Below, piece after piece: positions 7,762-17,628 of a stretch of DNA of 64,000 nt. The notes below the pieces were generated by a model. That model made no database searches. It had not been told where the DNA came from and worked only from the letters and a program-made list of their open reading frames with translations. The position numbers and the translations under genes are program-made. This stretch comes from Xanthomarina gelatinilytica (GTDB lineage Bacteria; Bacteroidota; Bacteroidia; Flavobacteriales; Flavobacteriaceae). Numbering within the stretch: the first letter of the stretch is position 1; every line of letters starts with the position of its first letter. Location: the NCBI RefSeq assembly GCF_000348685.1, contig NZ_ANLA01000004.1, positions 62,001-126,000 on the forward strand. The letters run 5' to 3'.

Positions 7762-8532
7762 AGTAAAGGTGTCTTTATCTTTTAGGAAATTAAGTTTCTC
7801 TCTATAGGTTTTTATATGGGTTTTACTTAACGTGATTATTTCTGTTGTTTCCTGATTCTCTGGAATGTTATCTAATTTTTTTCCCAAAACATCAAATACA
7901 GCTGAATGACCATTATACTCATGGCCATTCCCATCCAATCCCACTCTATTTACTCCCACACAATAACTCATGTTTTCTATGGCTCTTGCTTTTAAGAGCG
8001 CATCCCAAGCAGCTACCCTTACTTTGGGCCAATTCGCCACATATACCAATACATCATAATTTTCCACATTCCTAGACCAAACAGGAAAACGCAAATCATA
8101 ACAAATTAACGGACAAATCTTCCAACCTTTATAAGTTACTATCAACTTGCTTTGCCCTGCAGCATACACTTTGTCTTCACCTGCAAGGGTAAAGGTGTGT
8201 TTTTTATCGTAGGTTTCTATAATGCCATTAGGATGTACAAACAACAATCGGTTATAAAAATATCCATGTTCTGAAACAACCATGCTTCCCATAAGGGCTG
8301 TTTGCTTTTTTAAAGCCAATTCTTGCAACCAATCAACCGTATCCCCAAACATAGTTTCTGCCACTTTTTTTGGTTCCATGGTAAATCCAGAGGTAAACAT
8401 TTCCGGAAGAACAATCACATCCACAGCTTCTGAAATACGCTCAATCTTATTGGTAAGATGATTTCTGTTCTGTTCTGGATTCTCCCAAAACAATTCTGTT
8501 TGAATGAGAACTATTTTTAGATTTTCTTGCAT
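7753..8532 (-). CDS. Nitrilase-family omega-amidase (YafV type)
   Basis: 259 residues of the carbon-nitrogen hydrolase fold. The catalytic triad is visible: Glu44 (LPEMF), Lys111 (YDKKHTF) and Cys144 (LICYDLRFPVW). The TSGFTM and FTLAGE stretches match YafV/omega-amidases, which hydrolyse 2-oxoglutaramate or 2-oxosuccinamate to 2-oxoacids plus ammonia. The gene directly upstream on the same strand encodes a glutamine/methionine-type aminotransferase, whose co-product is this amide. That pairing strongly supports the call. A TACTTTTA box ends 5 nt before the ATG. Confidence 0.88.
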   Translation of the reverse strand: MQENLKIVLIQTELFWENPEQNRNHLTNKIERISEAVDVIVLPEMFTSGFTMEPKKVAETMFGDTVDWLQELALKKQTALMGSMVVSEHGYFYNRLLFVHPNGIIETYDKKHTFTLAGEDKVYAAGQSKLIVTYKGWKICPLICYDLRFPVWSRNVENYDVLVYVANWPKVRVAAWDALLKARAIENMSYCVGVNRVGLDGNGHEYNGHSAVFDVLGKKLDNIPENQETTEIITLSKTHIKTYREKLNFLKDKDTFTLE

Positions 8533-8607
8533 GTATTAAAAGTACGGATTTTTAAAATAATTTGCCTCAGTCTGTCTTTAAAATTGGGATAGGCTGTGAG
8601 GAAAAAA

Positions 8608-9750
8608 CTATATATTATTCAATATATCAGCTGCCTGCTTTAAGGTCTCGTCCGTTTTAGCAAAACAAAAACGCAACACCTTATTATCTAATTTATTCTC
8701 ATTAAAAACCGAAAGAGGAATGGATGCCAAGCCATTCTCTATGGTTAAACGCTTGGCGTAATCCACATCGTATTCTTGGGTGATTTTTGAATAGTCCAAC
8801 ACTTGAAAATATGTCCCTTGAGAGGGTTTGAATTGAAATCTGGAGTCTTTAATCAGATTTAAAAACAAATCGCGTTTTGCTTGAAAAAATTCAGATAAAC
8901 CCAAATAAGTATTCGGATCCTGCATATAATCTGCCAAGCCTTTTTGCACAGGATGGTTCACGCTAAACACATTAAACTGGTGGATTTTTTGAAACTCCTC
9001 CATCAACTCTTTTGGCGCACAACAATAACCCGTTTTCCAACCTGTATTATGAAAAGTTTTTCCAAAGGAAGCTGTAATAAAACTTCTGGATTTAAGGTCT
9101 GGGAACAAACAGACACTTTGGTGTTTTTCGCCATCAAACACTATATGCTCGTAAACCTCATCGCTCAACACAATGATATTGCTGTTTTTGGTAAGTTCTT
9201 GAAGTTTCAACATATCTGCTTCACTAAATATCGTACCACTAGGATTATGTGGTGTGTTTATGATAATCATTTTTGTTTTGGACGACATTTTTTGTGCCAC
9301 CTCATTCCAATCCACTTGATAATTTGGAGCTTCCAATTGAATGGAAACCGGTTTTCCTCCATTAATCCTAATAGAAGGTTCGTAACAATCGTAAGCCGGT
9401 TTTAAAATAATCACTTCATCATCTGCTCTTACAAAAGCTGTAATCACATCGTAAATAGCTTGAGTGGCTCCTGCCGTAATGGTAATTTCGGATTCTGGAT
9501 GATAGGAACTTCCGTAGAGCAAATCAAATTTTTTAGCAATGGCCTCACGAAGCTGCATATTTCCTGGCATTAACGCATATTGATTGTAGCCGGAATTCAT
9601 CGCTTTGCTTACCAAGTCAATCAATTTTTGGTCGCCTTTAAAATTTGGAAAGCCTTGCGATAAGTTAATCGCCTTATGTTTATTCGCCAAACCACTCATA
9701 ACCGTGAAAATGGTGGTCTCAATATTTGGGAGTTTAGAGAGGTGTATCAT
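8608..9750 (-). CDS. PLP aminotransferase, methionine/kynurenine type (YbdL-like)
   Basis: 380 residues, fold type I aminotransferase. The PLP lysine is Lys231 in SFGKTFHNTGWKTGY. Asn169 (NTPHNP), Asp197 and Tyr200 (SDEVYEH) are the usual cofactor contacts. Sequence style fits the YbdL, methionine and kynurenine aminotransferase group, which often use glutamine as amino donor. Its neighbour 75 nt downstream is an omega-amidase that would remove the resulting 2-oxoglutaramate. Likely role: transamination of 4-methylthio-2-oxobutanoate or aromatic oxoacids. Exact substrate not determined. Confidence 0.88.
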   Translation of the reverse strand: MIHLSKLPNIETTIFTVMSGLANKHKAINLSQGFPNFKGDQKLIDLVSKAMNSGYNQYALMPGNMQLREAIAKKFDLLYGSSYHPESEITITAGATQAIYDVITAFVRADDEVIILKPAYDCYEPSIRINGGKPVSIQLEAPNYQVDWNEVAQKMSSKTKMIIINTPHNPSGTIFSEADMLKLQELTKNSNIIVLSDEVYEHIVFDGEKHQSVCLFPDLKSRSFITASFGKTFHNTGWKTGYCCAPKELMEEFQKIHQFNVFSVNHPVQKGLADYMQDPNTYLGLSEFFQAKRDLFLNLIKDSRFQFKPSQGTYFQVLDYSKITQEYDVDYAKRLTIENGLASIPLSVFNENKLDNKVLRFCFAKTDETLKQAADILNNI

Positions 9751-9820
9751 CTAATTAAATTTTTCCAAAACTTATGATTCAACTAGTTATCAATTTTGAT
9801 AGTATTAAGCATTTTTAGTA

Positions 9821-9836
9821 AATACCCATTATGGGC
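9821..9836 (-). repeat. Copy of the GCCCATAATGGGC palindromic repeat (degenerate)
   Basis: On the minus strand GCCCATAATGGG is followed by TATTT. It resembles the copies at 37271 and 62070. It lies in the divergent gap between the aminotransferase gene and the S46 peptidase gene. Confidence 0.5.
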
Positions 9837-9908
9837 CTTCATAGCTTAAAGATACAAGTTAGGTCGATAAATTTGGTTCATTTTAACATCTTTTATATTC
9901 GGGTTCTT

Positions 9909-9916
9909 TATCTTTG
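9909..9916 (+). promoter_or_regulatory. -7 promoter box of the S46 peptidase gene
   Basis: TATCTTTG, an exact match to TAnnTTTG, 23 nt before the ATG at 9940. No good -33 element at the usual spacing. Confidence 0.6.
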
Positions 9917-9939
9917 AAACTTACTAAATTATCATCATT

Positions 9940-12057
9940 ATGAAATTCATTAAAATTCTATTACTTTTTATCACATTACAGGTGTCTGCCCAACAAGGAG
10001 GCATGTGGATCCCTTCGCTATTGGAAGGCATGAACGAGCAGGAAATGGCCAATCTTGGCAGCAAGCTTACAGCCAAGGATATTTATGATGTAAACAACTC
10101 CAGTTTAAAAGATGCCATTGGTCATTTTAATGGTGGTTGTACCAGTGAAGTGATCTCTCCCAAAGGTTTGATACTAACCAATCATCATTGTGGTTATAGC
10201 CAGATCCAATCGCATTCCTCTTTGGAAAACGATTATTTAAAAGATGGTTTTTGGGCCATGAGCTTGGAAGAAGAATTGCCTAATCCTGGTCTTTTTATAG
10301 AGTTTATAGTAAGAATTGAAGATGTAACCACACAAGTTTTAAATGGTGTTACAGAAGACATGACAGAAAAAGAAAAACAATCTGCTATCTCTAAAAATTC
10401 CAACGCCTTGGAGGCTGAAGTACAAAAAGAAGCTTGGCAGGATACCAAAATCAAATCCTTTTACAAAGGCAATCAGTACTTTTTATTTGTAACAGAGCGT
10501 TTTAACGACATACGTTTGGTTGGCGCACCTCCATCAAGTATCGGGAAATTTGGAAGCGATACAGACAACTGGGTGTTCCCAAGACATACAGGGGATTTTT
10601 CTATGTTTAGAATTTATGCAGATAAAAACAATCGTCCTGCCGAATATAGTAAGGACAACGTGCCTTACAAACCTAAGCACTTTTTACCAATTTCCTTGGA
10701 TGGCATTGAAGAAGGCGATTTCACCATGGTCTTTGGGTTTCCAGGAACCACAGACGAGTATTTGCCTGCTGTTGCCATAGAACATATTACCAAGGCATAC
10801 AACCCAAGCAATATTGCCATTCGTGAAGCAGCGCTAAAGGTTATTGACGCTAAAATGAAGGAAAGCGACGAGGTACGAATTAAATATGCCTCCAAACAAG
10901 CTCGAATTGCAAATGCTTGGAAAAAATGGATAGGTGAAAACCTTGGAATTGAAAAAAGTAATGCTATAGAAGAAAGGCGTGCTTTTGAAGCCACCTTTAA
11001 AAAAGCACTAAAAGAAAAAGGATTGGAAACCAAATATGGAAACATTCTTCCTGAATTTGATGTCCTTTATGAAAATTTTGCTGATATAAACATTAAGCGT
11101 AGAAGTTTTATTGAAGTCTTTTTGGTGACCAATGAATTAATGAACATGACCTTTAGAACCTACCAGTTTGAACAGGCCATTAAAAACAATCCGGATATTT
11201 TTGATAAAGCCAAAGCATCTATTGAAGGTACCATTACAGGAATCCACAAAAATTATGATGTGAATGTGGATAAAGGTGTTTTTGAAAGCGTGATGCCTTT
11301 TTACACGAATAATGTGGATGTTTCCATTTATAACAACACAGCCTTTACAAGTTTGGACACAGCTTTAAAATTATTCGAAGGGACACCAGAAGAGGTTATT
11401 GAAAAACTCAATAACGATCCTGCGTATGCCTATGCAAAACCCATGATTGATGAGTTTTATAACACCATAAACCCAGAGTTTGAAGCTAAAAACGAACCAA
11501 TTACAGCCTTACAAACCGAATACATGACAGCTTTAATGAAAGCCTTACCCAATGAAAGATATTTTCCAGATGCCAACGGAACGCTTCGTGTTACGTATGG
11601 ACAAGTAAGAGGGTATTCGCCAAGAGATGCTGTGTATTATTCGCCTGTTAGTTATCTGGATGGCGTGATAGAAAAATACATTCCAGGCGACTACGAGTTT
11701 GATGTGCCACAAAAACTAATCGATTTATACGAAGCCAAAGATTACGGACCATATGCAGATGCAAACGGAAAAGTGCCTGTGTGCTTTTTAGGGACTAACC
11801 ATACTACTGGAGGAAACTCAGGAAGTCCAACCATAGATGCGCATGGAAATTTAATAGGCTTGAATTTCGATAGGGTTTGGGAAGGCACCATGAGCGATAT
11901 GTATTACGATCCTGAAATCTGCAGAAATATTATGGTGGATTTAAGATATGTTTTGTTTATAGTTGATAAATATGCTGGAGCAAAACACTTAATTGACGAA
12001 ATGGAATTGGTACACCCAAAGAAAGCAAAAAGCAAACAAAAGAATAAAAAGAATTAA
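9940..12057 (+). CDS. S46 family dipeptidyl peptidase, DPP11-like
   Basis: 705 residues with a Sec signal peptide (cleavage after SAQ, residue 18), so periplasmic. Family S46 releases N-terminal dipeptides. The catalytic Ser is Ser627 in GGNSGSPTID, the His is in LTNHHCGY (His83 next to Cys84), and the Asp is in the WVFPRHTGDF block. In this family the residue 18 after the serine sets specificity: Gly in DPP7 (hydrophobic P1), Arg in DPP11 (Asp/Glu at P1). Here it is Arg645 (NFDRVWE), predicting an acidic P1. It has its own promoter and terminator. Confidence 0.93.
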   Translation: MKFIKILLLFITLQVSAQQGGMWIPSLLEGMNEQEMANLGSKLTAKDIYDVNNSSLKDAIGHFNGGCTSEVISPKGLILTNHHCGYSQIQSHSSLENDYLKDGFWAMSLEEELPNPGLFIEFIVRIEDVTTQVLNGVTEDMTEKEKQSAISKNSNALEAEVQKEAWQDTKIKSFYKGNQYFLFVTERFNDIRLVGAPPSSIGKFGSDTDNWVFPRHTGDFSMFRIYADKNNRPAEYSKDNVPYKPKHFLPISLDGIEEGDFTMVFGFPGTTDEYLPAVAIEHITKAYNPSNIAIREAALKVIDAKMKESDEVRIKYASKQARIANAWKKWIGENLGIEKSNAIEERRAFEATFKKALKEKGLETKYGNILPEFDVLYENFADINIKRRSFIEVFLVTNELMNMTFRTYQFEQAIKNNPDIFDKAKASIEGTITGIHKNYDVNVDKGVFESVMPFYTNNVDVSIYNNTAFTSLDTALKLFEGTPEEVIEKLNNDPAYAYAKPMIDEFYNTINPEFEAKNEPITALQTEYMTALMKALPNERYFPDANGTLRVTYGQVRGYSPRDAVYYSPVSYLDGVIEKYIPGDYEFDVPQKLIDLYEAKDYGPYADANGKVPVCFLGTNHTTGGNSGSPTIDAHGNLIGLNFDRVWEGTMSDMYYDPEICRNIMVDLRYVLFIVDKYAGAKHLIDEMELVHPKKAKSKQKNKKN

Positions 12058-12098
12058 CTTCCCATAGCAATTTAAAACTGCTAATAAAACCTATTTCT

Positions 12099-12138
12099 AG
12101 ACCTGCAAGATTTCAAAAATCCTTGTGGGTCTTTTTTA
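12099..12138 (+). terminator. Terminator after the S46 peptidase gene
   Basis: Stem AGACCTGCAAG (12099-12109) pairs with 12122-12132, including two G-U wobbles, followed by six or more Ts. Confidence 0.7.
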
Positions 12139-12144
12139 TGGTTT

Positions 12145-13914
12145 TTAAATAATTTCCATTTTCTTTAATAAGAAGCTTGCATTCATGTTTTGGCAAATCC
12201 CATCTTTAAATTTATAATCGAAAAAGAGTTCGTCATCAATAATTAGGGCATCAAAAAAGTAATTTTTAACGGCATCCAACTCTTTGGCAATGTCACATAA
12301 ACTTAAATCGTGTGTGGCAATAATTCCCGTAGCGTTTCCAGCAACCAGTTTCTCAACGAATTTACGGGAGCCAATAGCTTTATCAGTAGAATTGGTCCCT
12401 TTTAATATTTCATCTAGAATGATAAAATAAGGTTCTTTGGCAATTTCATCCACAATAAACTTCAATCTGGTCAATTCTGAAAAGAAATAAGAACTATCAT
12501 CTGTTAAGGAATCGCTGGTTCGCATACTTGTTATAAGTTTTACAGGACTGTAAGTACTGGATGTTGCACACACTGGCAAACCTGTATTTGCCATAACTAT
12601 ATGCAGGGAAACCGTTCTTAAAAAAGTACTTTTTCCAGCCATATTGGCTCCAGTAACAATAAAAAATTCCTGATTTAGAATTTTTAAGTCGCTATCTATC
12701 CGTTTGTCTCGGTCCAATAAAGGATGTCCTAAGTTCTTGGCTTCAATAACCGTTTGATTTGCAACAATATCTGGAAATACATATTCTGGATGATTAAAGG
12801 CATAATTTCCCAAGCTGTTGTAGGCATCAAAGAAAGAAACCACTTCAAACCAACGGTCAACCGTTGTTTTGTATTGAGAAATCCATTTTTCTATATTGTA
12901 TGCATTCTTTAGGTCTGACAAGAAAAACCCATTCCCAAAAATGGCTGAAATCATGTTGTTTCTATTATCCAAAGCGTCTAAATACTTGGAAAACTGTGAA
13001 AATATATCAGATGCTTTTTTGTGCTCTTGCTGAATACAAGCCTGTTTTTCTTTAAGCCATTCAGACGAAAAGGATTCATTTTCAATCTGTTTCAACAATA
13101 AAGCATATTGTCTAAAAGTATCTCGGGTTTTATCTGTGTTACTGGCTAAAACATTTATTTTCTTTAAATGCAAACCTGTAATTATTAACCCAAATAACAA
13201 CCAATAACCCACAAAACCCAAATCGATTATTTGAAACATCCCAAGTGCCACAACCGCTATGGATGCTAAAGAAAAAACCTTTGGCAACCAGCCCATTATT
13301 TTTGGTAGAAACGATTGGTGGCTGTTTAGCCATTCAATAATTTTTAAAGCAGGTGTTTCTGTGTGTATCAACTTAGCAGTTGCTGAATACTGTTGTCGCC
13401 ATTCTGGTTTTTCAGCGAGTTCCTTTATGGCCTGTTGCTTTGGTACAATAGCATCAATAGTGTTTGCGGTTAAGATAGTTGCCAAACGTTTGGTGCCTTC
13501 TTGTATGGTTGTTCTATTGATAAACTGAAAAAAGGAACCTTTTCCAAATAAATCTATATCCAAGCTATAAAAATGATGAGGATCCTGAAATTGTTTGCCT
13601 GAATCCCGATGGTGAAAATTCCCTGATGCGATGTTTATCTCTTCCTCATTTAAAACAACCAAAGCCTTACTAACATCTCTTAAGCGTTTGGTATCTGTGT
13701 ATTTTGACAATAGGAATATAAAACCAGCTATTCCAGCAATTCCAATGCCTAAAGCCATTTGCCAGAAGCTAAAAGCCATATAAATGCCTGCAACGGTTAA
13801 TAAAAATACAAGCAGTCTCAAGCTACTTAATCCAATCAATTTTTTATTGAATTTTTTTAGCTCCTGCTGATGCTTTTCTAGCTGTGTTTTATAAAATATA
13901 TTAGGATGTCTCAT
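12145..13914 (-). CDS. Membrane-anchored MutS-like ATPase
   Basis: 589 residues from the ATG at 13914. A longer frame to 13950 would start inside the terminator hairpin, so I reject that start. The C-terminal third is a MutS-family ATPase: Walker A GANMAGKSTFL near residue 420 and Walker B FIILDEILKGTNS near 495, followed by ATHD. The N-terminal half lacks the mismatch-binding and connector domains and instead has four hydrophobic segments: two near residues 30-75 and two near 210-245. A repair function is therefore doubtful. Similar proteins are common in Bacteroidota but their role is unknown. Confidence 0.85.
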   Translation of the reverse strand: MRHPNIFYKTQLEKHQQELKKFNKKLIGLSSLRLLVFLLTVAGIYMAFSFWQMALGIGIAGIAGFIFLLSKYTDTKRLRDVSKALVVLNEEEINIASGNFHHRDSGKQFQDPHHFYSLDIDLFGKGSFFQFINRTTIQEGTKRLATILTANTIDAIVPKQQAIKELAEKPEWRQQYSATAKLIHTETPALKIIEWLNSHQSFLPKIMGWLPKVFSLASIAVVALGMFQIIDLGFVGYWLLFGLIITGLHLKKINVLASNTDKTRDTFRQYALLLKQIENESFSSEWLKEKQACIQQEHKKASDIFSQFSKYLDALDNRNNMISAIFGNGFFLSDLKNAYNIEKWISQYKTTVDRWFEVVSFFDAYNSLGNYAFNHPEYVFPDIVANQTVIEAKNLGHPLLDRDKRIDSDLKILNQEFFIVTGANMAGKSTFLRTVSLHIVMANTGLPVCATSSTYSPVKLITSMRTSDSLTDDSSYFFSELTRLKFIVDEIAKEPYFIILDEILKGTNSTDKAIGSRKFVEKLVAGNATGIIATHDLSLCDIAKELDAVKNYFFDALIIDDELFFDYKFKDGICQNMNASFLLKKMEII

Positions 13915-13939
13915 GCTATAAATTGAAATGTAAAGAAAC

Positions 13940-13969
13940 AAAAATCCCAAGACTTAGCTTGGGATTTTT
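13940..13969 (-). terminator. Terminator of the sdhCAB operon
   Basis: 12-bp perfect stem (13940-13951 with 13958-13969) containing TCCCAAG and ending in Ts on the minus strand. It lies between sdhB and the MutS-like gene. Confidence 0.8.
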
Positions 13970-14007
13970 AATTTATAAGAGATTCTTCGCTATCGCTCTA
14001 AATAACA

Positions 14008-14754
14008 TTATCCTTTTAAACTAGCTTTTAAATACTCTCTATTCATCCTAGCAATGTTTTCAAGCGAAATTCCTTTAGGGCATTCCACTTCGCAAGCACC
14101 AGTATTTGTACAGTTACCAAAACCTTCTTCATCCATTTGCTTTACCATGTTCAATACTCTGTCTGTAGCTTCTATTTTACCTTGTGGCAACAACGCAAAC
14201 TGAGATACTTTAGCTGATACAAACAGCATGGCAGACGAGTTTTTACAACTTGCCACACAAGCACCACAACCTATACAGGTTGCAGCATCGAAAGCTTTAT
14301 CTGCATCGTGTTTATTTACAGGGATGGCATTTGCATCTATGGTATTTCCTGAGGTGTTTACAGATATAAAACCACCTGCATGTTGAATACGATCAAAAGC
14401 AGATCTATCAACAACCAAATCTTTGATTACTGGAAAAGCTGCAGCTCTAAAAGGCTCGATATAAATAGTGTCTCCATCTTTAAACATACGCATGTGTAAC
14501 TGACAGGTTGTGATACCACGATCTGGACCATGAGCTTCACCATTAATATAAAGGGAGCACATACCACAGATACCTTCGCGACAATCATGATCGAAAGCTA
14601 CTGGTTCTTCGTTTTTGTTTATTAAATCTTCATTTAATACGTCTAGCATTTCAAGGAAAGACATATCTGGAGAGACATCAGTGACTTTATAATCGACTAA
14701 ACCTCCTTTATCGTTAGCGTTTTTTTGACGCCATATTTTTAACGTTAAATTCAT
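14008..14754 (-). CDS. sdhB: Succinate dehydrogenase/fumarate reductase iron-sulfur subunit
   Basis: 248 residues, peripheral electron-transfer subunit of complex II on the cytoplasmic face. Cluster ligands are visible: [2Fe-2S] by Cys58, Cys63, Cys66 and Cys84; the [4Fe-4S] and [3Fe-4S] clusters by Cys160, 163, 166, 170 and Cys215, 221, 225. The length and the FEDHDC-like start match the epsilonproteobacterial and Bacteroidota type-B enzymes. It is the last gene of the sdhCAB operon, 7 nt after sdhA, and is followed by a terminator. Confidence 0.97.
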   Translation of the reverse strand: MNLTLKIWRQKNANDKGGLVDYKVTDVSPDMSFLEMLDVLNEDLINKNEEPVAFDHDCREGICGMCSLYINGEAHGPDRGITTCQLHMRMFKDGDTIYIEPFRAAAFPVIKDLVVDRSAFDRIQHAGGFISVNTSGNTIDANAIPVNKHDADKAFDAATCIGCGACVASCKNSSAMLFVSAKVSQFALLPQGKIEATDRVLNMVKQMDEEGFGNCTNTGACEVECPKGISLENIARMNREYLKASLKG

Positions 14755-14761
14755 AGCTTTC

Positions 14762-16774
14762 CTATTTATAACTTCTTTGTTTTAATTCAATATCTTTAAA
14801 TTCCAATTGTTCTTTATGAAGAACGGCTTCACTAGGTTCGCCTTTGTATTCCCAAGCTGCAACATATGCAAAATTCTCGTCGTCACGTTTAGCTTCACCT
14901 TTTTGTTCGCCACTTTCTTCCACAGCATCTTCCCTAAAGTGTCCTCCACACGATTCTTCTCTGTGTAAGGCATCTTTGGCAAACAGTTCTCCTAATTCCA
15001 AGAAATCTGCCACACGACCTGCTTTGGCCAACTCTTCATTAAATTCTTCGTTGGTTCCTGGAACTTTCACATCTTTCCAGAATTCTGCACGAAGTTCTTT
15101 TATTTCCTGAATGGCTTCTGTTAGCCCTTTTACATTACGAGCCATGCCAACCTTGTTCCACATGATTTTTCCAAGCTTCTTATGGAAATGGTCTACAGAA
15201 TATTTTCCGTTATTATTTATTAAATGATTGATTTGATCTCTCACATTTTTTTCAGCTTCATCAAATTCTGGCGTATCTGTTGGGATTTTTCCAGTCCTAA
15301 TGTCTGCTGCTAAATAATCCCCAATAGTATAAGGCAATACAAAATAACCATCTGCCAAACCTTGCATCAATGCTGATGCTCCAAGTCTGTTGGCTCCATG
15401 ATCTGAAAAATTGGCCTCACCTATTGCATATAATCCAGGAACTGTAGTCATTAAATTATAATCTACCCAAATTCCTCCCATGGTGTAGTGCACGGCAGGA
15501 TAAATCATCATAGGTGTTTCATATGGATTTTGATCTACAATTTTTTCGTACATCTGGAATAAGTTTCCATATTTATTCTTAACAACTTCTTGCCCTAATT
15601 TTTTAACTAAAGCAGCATCATTTATATCTAAATGTCTTACAGTGGCTTGTTCTTTGCCATAGCGTTCAATGGCAGAAGCAAAATCCAAAAACACAGCTTC
15701 TCCAGTTGCATTAACACCATAACCTGCATCACAACGCTCTTTAGCTGCACGTGATGCCACATCACGAGGCACCAGGTTACCAAATGCTGGATAACGACGT
15801 TCTAGGTAGTAATCTCTATCTTCTTCTTTAATATCCTTAGGTTTAAGTGTTTTATTACGAATAGCCTCTACATCTTTTTTATGTTTAGGCACCCAAATAC
15901 GTCCATCATTACGTAATGACTCAGACATTAACGTTAATTTAGATTGGTGTTCTCCAGACACTGGAATACAAGTAGGGTGAATTTGTGTGTAACACGGATT
16001 TGCAAAGTAAGCCCCTCGTTTGTGTGCTTTCCATGCTGCTGTTACGTTACTACCCATAGCATTTGTGGAAAGAAAGAAAACGTTTCCATAACCACCAGTT
16101 CCAAGAACCACTGCATGAGCTGAATGTCTTTCAATTTCTCCAGTAATTAAATTACGGGTTATAATACCACGAGCTTTGCCATCTACAACAACCACGTCTA
16201 ACATTTCGTGACGGTTGTACATTTTAATTTTTCCACGACCAATTTGACGGTTCATGGCAGAATAAGCTCCCAATAATAACTGTTGCCCTGTTTGTCCTGC
16301 TGCATAAAAAGTTCTGGACACTAAAACCCCTCCAAAGGATCGGTTGTCTAAATAACCTCCATATTCACGAGCAAAAGGAACACCTTGAGCGACACATTGG
16401 TCGATGATATTCGCTGAAACTTCAGCCAATCGATACACATTTGCTTCTCTTGAACGATAATCGCCTCCTTTTACTGTATCGTAAAACAATCTGTAAACCG
16501 AATCGCCATCGCCTTGATAATTTTTAGCAGCATTGATTCCACCTTGGGCAGCAATAGAATGTGCACGTCTTGGAGAATCTTGAAAACAAAATGCTTTAAC
16601 ATTATAGCCTAACTCAGCTAAGGTTGCTGCAGCCGAACCACCTGCCAAACCTGTTCCAACCACAATAACATCAATGTTACGTTTGTTGGCAGGATTAACC
16701 AGGTTGATGTTGTTTTTATAATTAGTCCATTTGTCTGCAATTGGACCTTCTGGTATTTTAGAATCTAAAGCCAT
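14762..16774 (-). CDS. sdhA: Succinate dehydrogenase/fumarate reductase flavoprotein subunit
   Basis: 670 residues, catalytic subunit oxidising succinate to fumarate or the reverse. The FAD-binding [10 protein letters not shown] lies at residues 40-49. The covalent-FAD histidine is expected at His72 in [11 protein letters not shown]. Substrate-site blocks [25 protein letters not shown] and [19 protein letters not shown] are intact. The length (about 80 more than E. coli SdhA) is normal for the Bacteroidota type-B enzyme. It is 14 nt downstream of sdhC. Confidence 0.97.
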   Translation of the reverse strand: MALDSKIPEGPIADKWTNYKNNINLVNPANKRNIDVIVVGTGLAGGSAAATLAELGYNVKAFCFQDSPRRAHSIAAQGGINAAKNYQGDGDSVYRLFYDTVKGGDYRSREANVYRLAEVSANIIDQCVAQGVPFAREYGGYLDNRSFGGVLVSRTFYAAGQTGQQLLLGAYSAMNRQIGRGKIKMYNRHEMLDVVVVDGKARGIITRNLITGEIERHSAHAVVLGTGGYGNVFFLSTNAMGSNVTAAWKAHKRGAYFANPCYTQIHPTCIPVSGEHQSKLTLMSESLRNDGRIWVPKHKKDVEAIRNKTLKPKDIKEEDRDYYLERRYPAFGNLVPRDVASRAAKERCDAGYGVNATGEAVFLDFASAIERYGKEQATVRHLDINDAALVKKLGQEVVKNKYGNLFQMYEKIVDQNPYETPMMIYPAVHYTMGGIWVDYNLMTTVPGLYAIGEANFSDHGANRLGASALMQGLADGYFVLPYTIGDYLAADIRTGKIPTDTPEFDEAEKNVRDQINHLINNNGKYSVDHFHKKLGKIMWNKVGMARNVKGLTEAIQEIKELRAEFWKDVKVPGTNEEFNEELAKAGRVADFLELGELFAKDALHREESCGGHFREDAVEESGEQKGEAKRDDENFAYVAAWEYKGEPSEAVLHKEQLEFKDIELKQRSYK

Positions 16775-16788
16775 ATTTAGATGTTTTT

Positions 16789-17466
16789 TTAATGATTAAA
16801 ATGATGAACCAACGCAATAACGATAAATCCTAACGGAATGAGAATGGCATAAGCCTTTCCAAATCCTTTTAATCCTTTTGTGTATTTGTTATTTGCTCCA
16901 ACAGATTGGAATGCAGAATTGAAACCATGCAATAAATGAAGTGCTAAAAACACAAAACCTACACAGTACAAAGCCACACGCCAAACTGGTTCAAATTTAT
17001 GCTGCAACTCTTCAAAATATCTATAACCTTCACCGTCTGCCAACAATCCTGACATATCGCCTTGGATGTATTTTGTGTTGATTTCTGGAAACCAAAAATC
17101 TAAAAAGTGAATGATTAAAAAGATTAAAATGAACAAACCACTGTAAATCATGTTTCTGCTCATCCAAGTAGAATTGGCTGCACCATTGTTTTTAGCATAG
17201 CTAATGTGTCGTGCCTTTCTATTTCTGATTTCCAATACAAAGCCCATCACAAAATGAAAGACCACACCAAACATTAAAATGGGTTGCATAACAAATTGAA
17301 TCAACCAATTGGTTCCCATAAAGTGAGAGACCTCGTTAAAGGCATCTGCACTAAAAACCGATAGCGAATTAATTGCAAAGTGTTGTAGTAAAAAAATCAT
17401 TAGGAAGAATGCCGAAAGTGCCATGGCAAATTTTCTTCCGATCGAAGAATTCAAAATTCCGCTCAT
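16789..17466 (-). CDS. sdhC: Succinate dehydrogenase cytochrome b subunit, type B diheme
   Basis: 225 residues with about five transmembrane helices and conserved histidines ([34 protein letters not shown]) that fit two b-type hemes. It anchors complex II and passes electrons to menaquinone. A single large anchor subunit with no sdhD defines the type-B enzyme. It is the first gene of sdhCAB, with a good promoter at 17491-17521 and a 24-nt gap between -7 box and ATG. Confidence 0.95.
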   Translation of the reverse strand: MSGILNSSIGRKFAMALSAFFLMIFLLQHFAINSLSVFSADAFNEVSHFMGTNWLIQFVMQPILMFGVVFHFVMGFVLEIRNRKARHISYAKNNGAANSTWMSRNMIYSGLFILIFLIIHFLDFWFPEINTKYIQGDMSGLLADGEGYRYFEELQHKFEPVWRVALYCVGFVFLALHLLHGFNSAFQSVGANNKYTKGLKGFGKAYAILIPLGFIVIALVHHFNH

Positions 17467-17490
17467 TGTTGAAGTTTAATTTTTATATAA

Positions 17491-17521
17491 CAAAGATACA
17501 CTTCCATTCAGTTTTAGACAA
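17491..17521 (-). promoter_or_regulatory. Promoter of the sdhCAB operon
   Basis: On the minus strand a TTG (17519-17521), a 20-nt spacer and TATCTTTG (17491-17498): a full match to the Bacteroidota -33/-7 promoter. Confidence 0.75.
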
Positions 17522-17628
17522 AAGCGAAGCAATTTAAAATAGGTATTTAGAATGATTTTAATTAAAAAAAATGATACCCATTTTTAAAGAGTGAAAAAGT
17601 GTCTCAAATAGACCTAAAGTATTTACAT

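Noticed and set aside
8944-9405. 153-codon frame opposite the aminotransferase gene
   Set aside because: It lies wholly inside a well-supported gene, has no homology-like motifs and no promoter; a shadow frame.
10665-11045. 126-codon frame opposite the S46 peptidase gene
   Set aside because: Antisense to a conserved coding region; composition follows the real gene's codon pattern.
13915-13950. Twelve-codon N-terminal extension of the MutS-like protein
   Set aside because: The ATG at 13950 lies inside the sdh terminator hairpin (13940-13969), so it would not be on a separate transcript; ATG 13914 is used.
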